From Psococerastis gibbosa (lineage: Eukaryota; Arthropoda; Insecta; Psocodea; Psocidae), in NCBI GenBank assembly GCA_963971405.1, contig OZ020491.1:2424910-2488909 (forward strand): a stretch of DNA of 64,000 nt. Reading direction: 5' to 3'. A model generated the notes under the pieces. That model was given only the letters and a program-made list of their open reading frames with translations. It was not told the DNA's origin and did not search any database. Shown piece after piece: positions 22,860-34,239 of the stretch. Position numbers and translations under genes: made by a program. Position 1 is the stretch's first letter. Each line of letters begins with the position of its first letter.

Positions 22860-25800
22860 AGGCAGGGCCTGCCTGCGCCACTACACACCTGCTTAAAACC
22901 TCACATCGCCTTCTTATCACGGACCCTTGCACCAAGATACGTTATCTCATTGACACAGGGTCCGACATCTGCGTTTTTCCACGTGCCCGTCTCAACCTAC
23001 CGCTCCGTCGTACTCAACTCGAGCTGACTGCCGCCAATGGCACAATCATCAATACGTACGGAACAACAGCTCAACAACTGGACCTGGGATTACGACGCAG
23101 TTTCCGTTGGAATTTCATCATTGCCGATGTCACGCAACCCATCATCGGTGCAGACTTTCTCGCAGCCTCTAATTTGCTGGTGGATCTCCAGAACTCAAAG
23201 CTGATCGACGGGACAACGCATCGCAAGGCGAACCTGTGTCAAAGCCCCTCCAAGCAACCTAGCGTTTCTACCTTAACAATACCGCACAGTACCCCGGCCA
23301 GTCTAAAAGTAATAATTGAGGAGTTTAGCGACCTCACGCGGCCGAGACAACCCACAGACCAGGTCAAACACTCCACGGTCCACTACATTAGAACGACAGA
23401 CGGACCTCCCGTCTCCGCTCGCCCACGCCGGTTGGCCCCGGACAAGTTTATTATCGCCAAAAAGGAGTTCAACGACATGATCCAGACCGGCGTATGTCGT
23501 CCGTCCGACAGCCCATGGGCCTCACCATTACACCTAGTACCTAAAAGCGACCATTCATGGCGCCCATGCGGGGACTACAGACGGCTCAATGCTCGAACAA
23601 TTCCTGACGCGTACCCAGTCCGCCACATCGCAGATTTCAGTGCAGAATTGCGAGGAAAAACCGTATTCAGCAAAATAGACCTGGTCAAAGCATTCACCCA
23701 GATACCAGTTTCCAATGGTGACATTCCAAAGACAGCAATAAATACTCCGTTCGGCCTTTTCGAATTCCCATTCATGACATTCGGTCTTCGCAATGCTGCT
23801 CAAACCTTCCAACGCTTCATGGATAACATCCTACGCGACCTCCCGTGGGCATATTCATACATCGACGACGTACTGGTTGCATCGAGTGATAAGCAGGAGC
23901 ACGAATCACACCTACGTCAACTCTTCCAACGATTCCGAGAATATGGCCTAGTCATTAATCCTAGCAAGTGTACCCTCGGCGTTGGGTCAATCAGCTTTCT
24001 TGGTTACCTCGTGTCAGCAGAAGGCACACAAGCCCTACCAGACAGGGTAAAGGCACTCACTGAATACCCTCTTCCAAAGACATTCAAAGATCTACGCCGT
24101 TTCCTTGGCATGATTAACTACTACCGCCGGTTCCTACCAAATGCAGCCAACGAACAAGCACCACTCAACACGTTGTTATCTGGAGACAAGGTAAAAGGGA
24201 ACGCTACGATACCATGGACAACAAAGCTTACCGAAGCTTTCAGCTCATGCAAACACAGTCTGGCACGCATCACCCTACTCGCGCATCCAGATCATACGGC
24301 TCCGATTGCACTAGTCACAGATGCATCAGACACCAGTATCGGAGCTACAGTCCAACAACGGATCAACGATCATTGGCAGCCATTGGCATTCTTCTCGCAG
24401 AAACTTAAAGAAAACCAACGAACATGGTCCGCCTACGATCGCGAATTGCTTGCGGTACACGACGCCATTCGTCATTTCCGTTACCTGCTAGAAGCGCGCG
24501 CTTTTGTCGTGTATACCGATCACAAACCGTTGACGCACGCTTTTCAGAATCCAAAAACAAGTTGCTCACCTCGCCAAATGCGGCAAATGGAATTCGTCTC
24601 TCAATTCACCACGGACATCCAATACATCGCTGGGCAGGACAACTTGGCCGCTGATGCATTCTCAAGAATCGAAGCAATCTCTACTCCCGTATCTCCTGAG
24701 CAACTTTCTTCTGCTCAGAAAGACGACAGAGAACTCAAAGAGCTTCGGTCCAGTAGAAAGACGTCCCTCATCCTCGTTGATGTTCCCATTCCGGGCTCTG
24801 ATTCAGTCCTTACGTGCGATTCTAGTCAAGACATACAACGCCCATTTGTGCCCAAACCATTACGTCGACAACTTTTCGAGCACCTACACAGCCTACATCA
24901 CCCAGGAATAGCAGCGTCTGCTAACCTGGTTGCCCAACGCTACATATGGCCTTCTATCCGTAAGGATTGCCGCGCTTGGGCTCGTCTGTGTGTCAACTGT
25001 CAATTGTCCAAGATACATCGACACACCCTCACTGCGATTGGAACCTTTACTCAGCCTGACCGACGGTTTCAGCACATACACCTCGACATTGTAGGCCCAT
25101 TACCACCGTCGGAAGGCTACACGTATTTGTTAACACTCGTTGACCGTTTCACGCGATGGCCGGAAGCCGTTCCTATGGTGAACATCACCGCCGAAAACGT
25201 CGCCAGAACCCTCATTTCCTGCTGGATCAGCCGGTTTGGGTGCCCGGAGACAATTACTACAGATCGCGGCCGACAGTTTGAGAGCCATTTGTTTGCTGAC
25301 CTGGCCCGATTATGCGGATTTCACCATGCACGGACTACCAGTTACCACCCTGCATCCAACGGCATGGTAGAGCGTATGCACCGCTCACTCAAAGCCTCCA
25401 TTATGTGTCATGCCAATGACAAATGGACGGAAGCCCTTCCGCTAGTTTTACTGGGCATGCGCGCCACTCTTAAGAAAGATCTTCAAGCTTCTCCAGCAGA
25501 TCTGGTCTATGGTGAACCATTAAGACTACCAGGACAGATGCTGACAACTCCTCCTTCAAATCAGAGTCCGGCGGACACTCTCATCTCACTTCGAAGGAAA
25601 TTCGACTCACTACGCCCCACTCGCGTCAAGAGACACGGGGCTCATCAAACATTCATCCCACAAGACCTTGCCAAGGCCACGCACGTTTTCGTGAGACAAG
25701 ACCACGTCCGTGCTTCCCTCGAACGTCCTTATGCGGGACCATTCCCTGTGTTAAGTCGCACCGACAAAACAGTTACGATTTCAAGCCGCGGTCGTGCGGT

Positions 25801-26032
25801 TACTGTGTCAATGGACAGGGTCAAGCCGGCCTACATTAATGCCAGTACAGACGAACCGTCTCACCAGTCTACGATCAACCCCCCGCATCAGCATCCTGCT
25901 CAAGATAAACCTCAGGAGAAGGTCTCCTCACCACTTCCTGCCACTGACGTCGTGCCGACACCACCGACTCGCACCACTCGCTCAGGTCGTCACGTCCACG
26001 TTCCACGACATTTCTCCGACTTCCAGTCTTAG
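22769..26032 (+). CDS. Pol polyprotein of the CsRn1-type element
   Basis: Domains in order: aspartic protease ([14 protein letters not shown], near 22950); reverse transcriptase with [15 protein letters not shown] and [11 protein letters not shown] (near 23790-23890); RNase H ([12 protein letters not shown] and YTDHKPL); integrase zinc-binding region (H..H..C..C around HLHSLHHPG and CVNCQLSK); and the integrase core ([29 protein letters not shown]). The product acts in reverse transcription and integration of the element. It is in a different frame from Gag and overlaps it. Confidence 0.93.
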   Translation: MVFLPPNLWEEGQKVPAAMQISEKRRSQPVKAGPACATTHLLKTSHRLLITDPCTKIRYLIDTGSDICVFPRARLNLPLRRTQLELTAANGTIINTYGTTAQQLDLGLRRSFRWNFIIADVTQPIIGADFLAASNLLVDLQNSKLIDGTTHRKANLCQSPSKQPSVSTLTIPHSTPASLKVIIEEFSDLTRPRQPTDQVKHSTVHYIRTTDGPPVSARPRRLAPDKFIIAKKEFNDMIQTGVCRPSDSPWASPLHLVPKSDHSWRPCGDYRRLNARTIPDAYPVRHIADFSAELRGKTVFSKIDLVKAFTQIPVSNGDIPKTAINTPFGLFEFPFMTFGLRNAAQTFQRFMDNILRDLPWAYSYIDDVLVASSDKQEHESHLRQLFQRFREYGLVINPSKCTLGVGSISFLGYLVSAEGTQALPDRVKALTEYPLPKTFKDLRRFLGMINYYRRFLPNAANEQAPLNTLLSGDKVKGNATIPWTTKLTEAFSSCKHSLARITLLAHPDHTAPIALVTDASDTSIGATVQQRINDHWQPLAFFSQKLKENQRTWSAYDRELLAVHDAIRHFRYLLEARAFVVYTDHKPLTHAFQNPKTSCSPRQMRQMEFVSQFTTDIQYIAGQDNLAADAFSRIEAISTPVSPEQLSSAQKDDRELKELRSSRKTSLILVDVPIPGSDSVLTCDSSQDIQRPFVPKPLRRQLFEHLHSLHHPGIAASANLVAQRYIWPSIRKDCRAWARLCVNCQLSKIHRHTLTAIGTFTQPDRRFQHIHLDIVGPLPPSEGYTYLLTLVDRFTRWPEAVPMVNITAENVARTLISCWISRFGCPETITTDRGRQFESHLFADLARLCGFHHARTTSYHPASNGMVERMHRSLKASIMCHANDKWTEALPLVLLGMRATLKKDLQASPADLVYGEPLRLPGQMLTTPPSNQSPADTLISLRRKFDSLRPTRVKRHGAHQTFIPQDLAKATHVFVRQDHVRASLERPYAGPFPVLSRTDKTVTISSRGRAVTVSMDRVKPAYINASTDEPSHQSTINPPHQHPAQDKPQEKVSSPLPATDVVPTPPTRTTRSGRHVHVPRHFSDFQS

Positions 26033-26043
26033 GAGGGGGGTAA

Positions 26044-26430
26044 TGTGGGGACCACTTAGTCCCACATGTGTAATAACCAGTCTGCTTCCAGCTTCACCTT
26101 TTTCCCGTTAGATGGCGCTGTTCACATTCAGATAATTCAATATTCCTCAATCTTCCTTTTACGTATTTATTTCTCTTATTCAATAATATCTTTAATCTAC
26201 CCTCTGTGTCTCATCAGCTCCTTTAGCTGTGGACACAGAGTTGGTTTTTCTATATGGAAGCAGGCTGGATCAAATTCAATATTAATTGTAAGCATGTATC
26301 GTTCTCGTCTCACAGCTCATATTGTAACCACTGTGTGTTAAATTACTCTAACTTGAGTCGAAGCACTGCAATACAAACCAATTCAAGTCTACACTGCCTA
26401 TTCAATTGCATCGTCCTTCGAAAAGCTACA
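26044..26430 (+). repeat. Right LTR of the CsRn1-type element
   Basis: 387 bp, matching the left LTR. It follows the polypurine tract AGGAGGGGGG and is followed by GATA, the repeat of the left flank. Confidence 0.92.
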
Positions 26431-27039
26431 GATACAACGGGGTAGGCCTATCTCAAACAGAATTTTACCGCCACTATACTTAGTTAACTTTGGTTAAATT
26501 CTATTTGAGCTAAGTCTACCCCGTTGTAACAAGAGTATTTAGGTACTACTTAAAAGTATCCTATACTATTTAACATTTTAATATGATATAATATATAAAT
26601 AATTTTAACAGGCGGGAAACTACGGACCATTTTTAAAACTTGTCGTAAATCCGCAAACTTCACTATAAAGCAACAAACAAACAAACAAGTAATTCGTGAA
26701 TATTTTATTTTATTTTTATTGAGTTAAAATGTTAAAAAATGTGAGGATTTGTGGTTGTTATGTTAATATACCATGCGATAAAACTGATTAGTAAGTAATT
26801 AATGCCATGTCATATTCTTTACATACAATATTCAGCGGTAAGCAATGGAAATGTTGTTGTTGGATTTTTGGAAAAACTACTGCTTTTATCGAAATTGCGC
26901 AACCGGATTCGTGTTCCTCGTTAAAAACTGAGCCAAAATACCAAATTTCAAAAAAAGAATACCAAAAACTGCTTGTGGCAGCTAATGTAAATAATTACCC
27001 CTACTGTATATAGCCTAGGTATAATAACCCAATTAATAA

Positions 27040-28350
27040 TGTTAAAAACTATAAATAATTATTCAAGATTCACAATTTTTCTTTATTAAAACGTTAGCGA
27101 TAATTTCAAAACATTCAGGTTGACTTCAATTGTTTTCTTTTTTCGAACGTATACAAAACCCAGTAGCGCCACGACATCCTCCCACCAAAGAAGGTATCTT
27201 CTTTCCGCTTTAACGTAGTCGGCCAGCAGGCAAAACACGCGTCCTCGGCTGGTCACTGGGGTACGGGGGTCAGGCATAACTTCTTCCTTCTGAGTAGATT
27301 CATCCTCCGGTTGTGGTATGTTTTCTGTCTTCTTCTCATCCTCATCATCATCATCGTCATGAAAATCATCATCCTCCTCATCAAGATCATCATCAAGGTC
27401 ATCATCGTCGTCATCAAAATCAATATCATCAAGGTCATCATCGTCGTCATCAAGATCAATATGATCGTCATTGAGATCAATATCATCGTCATTGAGATCA
27501 ATATCATCATCCTTATCAAGGTCATCGTCATTGAGATCAATATCATCGTCATCGAGATCAATATCATCGTCATCGCGATCATCATCATGATCAATACCAT
27601 CATCATTATCCTCATCAAGATAAATACCATCATCATCTGTCTGCCGCCCTTGTCCAGAGCACATAATGGTCCCATGTCTTCCAGAACATCCCCTGCAAGA
27701 CACTTGGGCCACACAATCGTTGGCTTTGTGATTAAGTTCTGTGCAAAATAAAGAGGCCCGCTTTTTCATCAAAATCAATTTCTCATCGAATTTTATTAGT
27801 TCTATTTTCGGCAATTTTAGATTGCATTTCCCTTCGCTTAATTGCGCACTAAGATTAACCTTACACAATCCAGTAAGGTTAACTTCCATTGAGCAACAAC
27901 TCATTATCTTCTCTTGGCAATCATTGGCACTTTCATTCTCGCGCTACATATATCGTCTGCCGTCACTAACTCATCAGAAACAAGCAAATTCACAATATTC
28001 TCATCTAATTTAACTAGTTCTTTGCCTCTCATCGCAATTGTGTAGGTTTTTATTCGAAACTCTTCCCATTTCTCATCGTCATAGGCTAAATCTGCGTCCC
28101 GAATGGCTTTGGTTATCAGCATTCGTAAGGCCCCTCTTTTTTTTCTCAAACAATTAAGATTATGACTTGCCGTTCCGTCCATGGATGTCCTTTGTCACGG
28201 TCGCCACTTGTTAAAAACTATAAATAATTATTCAAGGTTCACAATTTTTCTTTGTTAAAACGAAACGTTAGCGATAATTTCAAAACATTCAGGTTGACTT
28301 CAATTGTTTTCTTTTTTCGAACGTATACAAAACCCAGTAGCGCCACGACA
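27040..28350 (-). mobile_element. Short BEL/Pao-type LTR element, non-autonomous
   Basis: Terminal direct repeats of about 140 bp (27040-27176 and 28208-28350; TG...CA) are flanked by the 5-bp duplication AATAA. Reading on the minus strand, the LTR is followed by TGGCGACCGTGAC, the usual BEL/Pao primer-binding type. The inside encodes a Gag-like part with LPKIELIKFD and a C..H..C..C..C knuckle region, then a long Asp-rich repeat. No pol is seen. The terminal repeats are nearly identical, so it is young; it is a broken, gag-only derivative. Confidence 0.75.
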
Positions 28351-28864
28351 AATAACTTTCTCCAGGCCTTCGTGTCTTTCGTAACAGCTAGCGAGTTGAG
28401 TTCTGTAGCGTTGTAGCCTGTATCATATCTGATTTCTTTTCACAGCCAAGCCTAATTTCCGAGCTTTTGACCATTTGAAATTGAGGAAAAGAAACTAATT
28501 TTCAGTGGCCCTCAAGGAATTGACATCATTAAAAGTTGAAAGTTTTGGGGAAGCTCTCTCTCGAATTCACTGGGCGAAAAAAGCATTCTCGGATCTCGCG
28601 CTGCCCCCCCCCCCCCCAATTCACGTCTTCATTGCGACGAAAAAAAAACAATGGGACTTTTTCAACTTTTTTTTGGAAATTTTTATTGACTTTCTTAGAT
28701 TCTTTCCCTCTATAGTCTATCCTATAGTAAAGGTGTAGGAGTTAAGCGGATGCATGTACACGCAGTACTTCAAGCTTCTTATAAATAGACCGTTCTTTCA
28801 TCTTTGCCCTGACTGTAGGTCTGCTTAAGCATAAAAAAATACGGTAAAGCATTTCTTCTGAGTC
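28351..28864. other. Intergenic DNA, nothing recognised
   Basis: Contains an isolated poly-C run near 28604-28618 but no matching terminal repeats that I can see. Confidence 0.4.
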
Positions 28865-29210
28865 ACAATTTCAACGATTGGTTGGCAGCAACTCTCTGCA
28901 TATGATCCTCCAGCTCACTCGGTCCTCGCCTTCCTCTTCAGCTCTTGGTACGTTTGAGCTCCCGCGTTGATCCACGAATTCCTTCTTCGGCCGCCCTCTT
29001 CTATTGCTGGTTCCTGCGCCCTCAATGATGGTGGGTACCAGATGTTCATGTCTTAATAAATGTCCTGTACCGTACTCATTTCGTTCTTCTATTTCTTTAT
29101 ATATTAATCAGCAGCTGTCTCTCTTCTTCAATAGCCTCTAGCACTCTCTCCCTCCAGCTTGATCCAAAGCTCCTTCTGTAATACCACATTGCAAACAAGT
29201 CAAGTCTCTT
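28865..29210 (-). mobile_element. RTE-like LINE 3' coding fragment
   Basis: Minus-strand reading gives RVKRLDLFAMWYYRRSFGSS, then a broken stretch, then EEGGRRRNSWINAGAQTYQE, the RTE-type C-terminal layout (RR.L.I.W....N..VL, then GRRR). Several breaks. Confidence 0.6.
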
Positions 29211-30064
29211 CACTCTCCAGCAGTTTCTTATGTGTTATACACAGTAAATACTATATATATATTATAATATAGTTCGGGTTTCGCCACTTCCGTATAATAA
29301 AACACTCCATACGCGGTTTTAAGGAACTGCTTCCTGCTGATGCTTCATCTTATGTTGACTCCAAGATCTTAGATTTTTTTCTGATCTGATGAGGATTTCT
29401 GATAAGCGCGAACAGTGGTTTTAATTTATTTACAACGTCAGGCCAAGCGTGAAGTCATCTCATCTGACCATTGCATCAATGCATCGGGGGAGGGGGGGGG
29501 GTCGAACCTCCAGAACCCCCCTCCTCCCCTCAGCATCTAATATGCCTGCATGTCGCGCATTTTGTTGGTCCGAACGTTGAACATGAAAGTTGAACAAGTG
29601 CGTCCAGCAGAGATGTAAATGAGGTATATAGGTGTTTAAACCTACCGGAGACCTCACCCGAAAAACGATACCTATACCTGAAGGAGAAAATTTTGAGAAC
29701 ATATTGTGGAGAATGGAAATAAGTAGGAGAGAGAGGAATGTAAAGTGAGCGGGACCAGCAGTGCGGGCTGTAGCAAACACATGGCTGCCGTGCTGTGGCC
29801 ACTAGACTGGAAAACTGAATTTTATACCCCCCCCCCCCCCCCTCACATAGTCCCCTCTTCACCCTATCTTCGATAATCGGGAAAAGTTTGATGGAACGAT
29901 GTGGCTAGCGTTACTAATTGTTTTTTAATCAACTTCCTTGGCTGTGTTCTCTTCCGCGCATAGTCAAAACTACATTCTTTTGCTTTTTTTCACAGCATTT
30001 ACTTTTATTCTGGGTGACTTTTTTGTGTGGATCTCATTATCAAAAGAATCGTTCGCTTTCACAG
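29211..30064. other. Intergenic DNA with homopolymer runs
   Basis: G runs near 29485-29501, and C runs near 29515-29528 and 29827-29842. A possible poly-G/poly-C MITE but without recognisable ends. No gene. Confidence 0.35.
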
Positions 30065-30320
30065 GACAAGCATTATCAATATGTCGGCTAGTGAAGCCTG
30101 TACATGATAAGTAGTACGCAATTTTGTTAGGAAAATAGCCTGCACAAGCTATAAGTACACAGTTTTGACCGGGTCCAGTCATCCTTTCTGCTATGCTGCA
30201 ATGTGTAAGACTTGGATAATTTTAACGTTGGTACTTATCTCTGATAGTTGGCTTATGGTTAACGGGTGCCCCGTAAGGGATATTTAGGCTCCCGCCGTTC
30301 CAGTTAATATATTTCTATAT
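30065..30320 (+). repeat. Dispersed repeat R, copy 1
   Basis: About 250 bp shared with 34240-34510: AGCCTGCACAAGCT, TTTGACCGGGTCCAG, CTGCTATGCTGCA, GATAGTTGGCTTATGGTTAA, GGCTCCCGCCG. Both copies are near a 205-bp TATAGTCCACGC MITE. Class unknown. Confidence 0.65.
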
Positions 30321-30505
30321 GTGTTCTAGGGGTTAAAAATGGAAACAAATGCTGGGAGCCAAGGCGTCAAATGGCTCAGCAGCCAAGGACGGGCGTTGTC
30401 TGAGGTAAGAAGCAAGAAAAAATTACTTCTTACACTATTGCATAGCTAGATTTCTGCAGGAAAAGGCGCAATTGAATGTATCTAATGCCGTTCATTCCCA
30501 CACAG

Positions 30506-30710
30506 TATAGTCCACGCACAATGAGAAAAGTATGGGCATGGAATGTTTTGATCCTGTGGAACACTGTAAAAATATTCTTTGCACAATTTTCGTTATGCTT
30601 TGCAGCCAATGCAACAAGGTAATACAAAATAGTGCAAGGAATATTTTTACAGTGTTGGACAGGATCAAAACATTCCATGTCCATACTTTTCTCATTTTGC
30701 GTGGACTATA
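30506..30710. mobile_element. 205-bp palindromic MITE, TATAGTCCACGC family, copy 1
   Basis: The arms (TATAGTCCACGC, GAGAAAAGTATGG, CATGGAATGTTTTGATCC) are inverted at the right end (GCGTGGACTATA). TA at the edges suggests a Tc1/mariner-type target. Copies at 34008 and 37184. Confidence 0.8.
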
Positions 30711-31545
30711 CCAGAAAACCGGGCATAAATCTCGGCTGGTGCACATAACTTTTAGGTTATAAAATGAAACAAACTAGCCTATATTAAATTATCCAGAAGC
30801 GTGGTAGAGCTCACGCACACCGAATATCAAGGTTTTATATTAATTTTATTGTTAATACGATAGGTAACACGATCAAAACCTACAGCATATACTGAATATT
30901 AGCTCAATCTAGCTTTTTTTCTATTGACAGAACTTGGAGTGAGATACTAAAAGTTCTAAATATCTTATATGCTGGGCTAAGCATGCGACATCGTGTACCT
31001 ATTTGAACAAAAGTTGTTTCCAAAATTGCTCAAAGAAGTTACTGGTTTTCGGAATAAAAGAGAAGGCAGCTAATCCAGTTAAGACCCCTCCTTTTGTGCT
31101 CTTTCAATTTCCCCGGCCTATCAACTTACTCAATTTGTCAATCTTTAGCAAGATAAATTAAACAGGCCTGAACAAAGTGAAAAGAAGTTGTAAAATCGTC
31201 TTAAAACTGAGCCTCAAAATTTTTTTTATTGAAACAGAGTCTTATTATTTCGCTTGCTTGACTTTGCACTTGGCCCTATAGCATCCGTCTGACAATATAT
31301 AATATTCATACTGATTCTGACAATATGCGGGCTACTTTCGTATTGTAGAATTCCAAAAGGGTAAGTACCTATACGTCAAATCCAAATATTTGGCTGGGCA
31401 CAAGCATTTTTGTATAGGCGTAGGCTACGAAGATATCCATTGAAGCATTGAAGTATTGTCCTACGATTTGGGGTATTTAAAGAAAAATACACCATTAACC
31501 TGCCAGTTAGTTATCCTAACCCAAAGCTCCTACAGTTATCATAGT
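30711..31545. other. Intergenic DNA, nothing recognised
   Basis: AT-rich, no clear element. Confidence 0.4.
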
Positions 31546-31856
31546 CAGGGGCGTAAAGTTGGGGGGGGGGGGGTCCAACAGTCCGACTTGCCCCACCCAG
31601 CTCCTTTTGGGGCAAAGCCCCCCCCACCCCCCAGCCTCGAGCATTGTAAGACGTGCTGGTCCCCTTTGCAGCAATATGAAAATAGGCATTCCTTTTTTAG
31701 CTGTGAAAAATCGACAGCTATACTTTACTACTATTAAAATGCGTAAAACCCTACTATTGTGCTCTTATATTTTCAATTTTTCCTTATCCTGCCTGATGAC
31801 GTCATAAGGTCTACTTAGTTTTGCCCCCGCCATCATTCTAAAACTTTACGCCTCTG
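31546..31856. mobile_element. hAT-type MITE, CAGGGGCGTAAAGTT ends, copy 1
   Basis: Left CAGGGGCGTAAAGTT and right AACTTTACGCCTCTG are inverted. The 8-bp flanks ATCATAGT and ATTATAGT differ at one base. A G run follows the left terminus and C runs lie further in. The second copy is at 51582-51893. Confidence 0.82.
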
Positions 31857-32179
31857 ATTATAGTTATACATAATTATATAATATAATTCATACAGTATAT
31901 ATAATACAATATAATACATTGTAATACATAATATATTGTTACGTACCTTTATATCATTATATATTTACAATTGTAGAGAACTAGGCTATGGAACGGAAAG
32001 ACGAAAGACGACATTCGAGGTCTGGTATAACTTAATTAAAGGAAAAATTTTCCGCAAGGTCTGGGTCCACCCGACCCTAATTTGTGCCTTGCCTTCAATG
32101 GTAGGGGAAAATGCGGCAGCCGGACAGGGCTACCCCATATCCCAAATATATGCATTGTCAAGAGGGAAGATACCAGATA

Positions 32180-32740
32180 CCTAGAGTCCTAGACTCTCTC
32201 CTCTCATAGAGTTGTCGTTTCACGGCGTTTCCACACATTCTGATCTGTGCGTCCTCGGTTGAGAGCAGTGGCGGCGCTACGGGGTGCCCGGGGGGCGGGG
32301 GCTGCCCCCCCCCGAAAGTTTCTCCCCCCCCCCCCTATTCGAGATATTTTAGATGATGTTATATTGCAGAATTTTTGTAACTCAAAAACGTCAGTATTAA
32401 CACTGGTAAAAGTTATTTACTTTCATTATACCTACTTCCAATGAAAAGTGTTTTGTTTTTTCATTGCCCCCCCCCCCGTCTTAAAATTTATAGCGCCGCC
32501 ACTGGTTGAGAGCCCCAAATTTCTCATATATCTTTGGTGATCTATCTTCTCAGTGTAACTTTCGGCCTCCCTGTTTGTGTTCTTTCTTGTATGTCCCGGT
32601 TCATTACTCTTTTGAATATGTAGTTTTTGTCATTACGTAGTTACCTGTTTAGCCTCTCTTTTTCCTCTGTGACACTGTCTAGGTACTTGAACTTGCCTAC
32701 TTTGCTTACAATTGTTTTTTCAAAAGCTTTGAAGGTGGCC
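32180..32740 (-). mobile_element. LINE reverse-transcriptase fragment split by a MITE
   Basis: Minus-strand reading of the right part gives VGKFKYLDSVTEEKERLNR and RNDKNYIFKRVMNRDIQE, like RTE-type reverse transcriptase (FKYLGS....G....I..R). The left part (32180-32257) continues the same sequence, interrupted by the MITE 32266-32504. The Penelope-like insertion at 32748 also lies within this LINE tract. Decayed. Confidence 0.55.
32266..32504. mobile_element. hAT-type MITE, CAGTGGCGGCGCTA ends
   Basis: Left CAGTGGCGGCGCTA and right TAGCGCCGCCACTG are perfect inverse copies. The 8-bp target duplication GTTGAGAG (32258-32265 and 32505-32512) is perfect. G and C runs flank the inner part. Confidence 0.92.
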
Positions 32741-32747
32741 ATAATTC

Positions 32748-33038
32748 TATATAACAGCTAAGGCTTTCAGGGCCGGAGTCGAATGAAGAACCAGTAGAAT
32801 CCGGGCTGATGGTCCGTGGTCGAAATGAAAGCGAACTTACAAACGTTTCGTCAACATCTGCGGTCGACATCTTCAGTGGAACTGCGTAGACTTCTAAGAT
32901 TGTATCTCGGAGGCTCAGCAGCGACTGTGAATCTTAGAAGTCTACGCAGTTCCACTGAATATGTCGACCGCAGATGTTGACGAAACGTTTGGAAGTTCGC
33001 TTTCATTTCGACCACGGCCCATCAGCCCGGATTCTACT
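32748..33038. mobile_element. Penelope-like palindromic terminal fragment
   Basis: Two arms of about 110 bp face each other around a loop near 32905-32930. They share CAGTAGAATCCGGGCTGATG, GAACTTCCAAACGTTTCGTC and CACTGAAGATGTCGACCGC. An 11-bp duplication GGCCATAATTC lies at 32737-32747 and 33039-33049. The arm sequence CTGAAGA, six-base stem, GAAAC resembles a hammerhead ribozyme core as known from Penelope-like elements. The family call is inferred. Confidence 0.6.
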
Positions 33039-33581
33039 GGCCATAATTCCCCTGAACTCTTTCCATGTAACTTATACGTAACTCCCCCTTGCAGTGGGTC
33101 GTTACGCAACCAATAATGAACTTACTATGATTTACTGTTTTTTACTCCCATATGAGTGCTGAAATTGAGCTCGATGAGATATTGATCGTAAAGTGATTGC
33201 TGACGTCCCCTTAAGTCATTGACTCTGTGAAAAACTGCCCAAAGTTTGCCACCACCCTCCCCTGCAAAGTTTCACTCTTTACAAATCCACCACTAACTTT
33301 ATCGAAACCCAAATCTTTTCGTCGCCTTCAACATGCATTAATCAGAGACCCGGCAACAGTTTCGTGGATGTATATCTAGACTAAGTTATTTATGTTACGT
33401 TTTATAAACGGAGACCCATATTATATTGTACACTATATAATAGTAGAGCTTTACAAATACTTTGGAAACAAAGGACGGCTCAGTTATTGAGGTAGGCCTA
33501 TATAGGCGCTAGGTGAGCAAGTCATATTGTACAATTCATACCAAAATTCCTTTATGTTCTAACTTAAAGCCGATCAGGCTG

Positions 33582-33742
33582 CTGATCGAGGCGATTATAA
33601 TACCGGGGTTAAATAAATACCCGAGGATTATAACTGTAAACAAACAAATTTTGAATAGAACTTTCCATTATAAAATTATCTTGTTTAAATTTTTAATACC
33701 AGGGGATTAAATAAATACCGGTATTATAATCGCCTCGATCAG
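33582..33742. mobile_element. Small foldback MITE, tandem pair member 1
   Basis: CTGATCGAGGCGATTATAAT and its inverse at the right end; inner ACCGGGGTTAAATAAATACC pairs with the matching block near 33700. Confidence 0.75.
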
Positions 33743-33743
33743 G

Positions 33744-33903
33744 CTGATCATGGAGATTAAAATACCGGGGTTTAAATAATCCCTCGTATTAAAAATGTAA
33801 ACTAGATAATTTTATAATTGAAAGTGCTATTCAAAATTTGTTTGTTTACATTTTTAATACCAGGGTATTATTTAAACCCCGGTATTATAATCGCCATGAT
33901 CAG
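33744..33903. mobile_element. Small foldback MITE, tandem pair member 2
   Basis: CTGATCATGGAGATT at the left pairs with ATCGCCATGATCAG at the right. It abuts the previous element, with one base between them. Confidence 0.75.
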
Positions 33904-34007
33904 TCTGCTGGTGTAGGGAAATTTATTTCACGCAAGCACAGAGATAGCTTCGCGGGCCGGCGGTTTCTCTTTTACGGACATGATTTCACTTTTACTCAGC
34001 TTTTATG

Positions 34008-34218
34008 TATAGTCCACGCAAAATGAGAAAAGTATGGACATGGAATGTTATAATCCTGTGCAACACTGTAAAAATATTCATTGCACAATTTTTGTTATGC
34101 CTTGCATCCAATGCAGCAAGGTAACACAAAATGGGGCAAAGAATATTTTTACAGTGTTGCACAGGATCAAAACATTCCATGTCCATACTTTTCTCATTCT
34201 CTTCATTCTCTGGATTAT
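34008..34218. mobile_element. TATAGTCCACGC MITE, copy 2
   Basis: Same arms as 30506-30710. The right terminus is diverged (TCTCTGGATTATA). Confidence 0.75.
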
Positions 34219-34239
34219 ACATTTCTACCATCCCGTGAC

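Larger units (their letters stand above)
21076..26430 (+). mobile_element. Ty3/gypsy LTR retrotransposon, CsRn1 clade, looks whole
   Basis: Two 387-bp LTRs (TGTGGGG to GCTACA) bound the element, flanked by GATA on both sides. A primer-binding site matching the tRNA-Trp type (TGGTGACCC) follows the left LTR, and a purine tract precedes the right LTR. The Gag zinc knuckle has the spacing C-x2-H-x9-C-x3-C, the hallmark of the CsRn1 group. Pol order is protease, reverse transcriptase, RNase H, integrase. The LTRs look identical by eye, so the insertion is very young. It looks whole. Confidence 0.92.
20415..27009. mobile_element. Large foldback element interrupted by an LTR element
   Basis: The left arm (about 20415-20905) is the inverse of the right arm (about 26540-27009). 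Paired landmarks are TTATTTACATTAGCTGCCAC with its complement near 26990, the GGTAAGCAATGGAAATG block, and the ACAAGTTTTAAAAATG block. The unit without the insert would be about 1.2 kb. The loop holds further small hairpins (TTATGGAAGGAA; ACAACGGGGTAG). Short antisense ORFs in the arms are mirror images of each other and not convincing genes. Class unclear. Confidence 0.75.

Noticed and set aside
22753-22935. Overlapping short minus-strand ORFs across the gag/pol overlap
   Set aside because: They are shadows of the two overlapping + strand frames.
27086-27904. 272-codon acidic protein as a host chromatin or nucleolar gene
   Set aside because: It lies between two direct terminal repeats with a 5-bp duplication and has a gag-like knuckle region; it belongs to a BEL/Pao-type element.
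29484-29842. Another poly-G/poly-C hAT-type MITE
   Set aside because: G and C runs are present but I could find neither inverse ends nor an 8-bp duplication.
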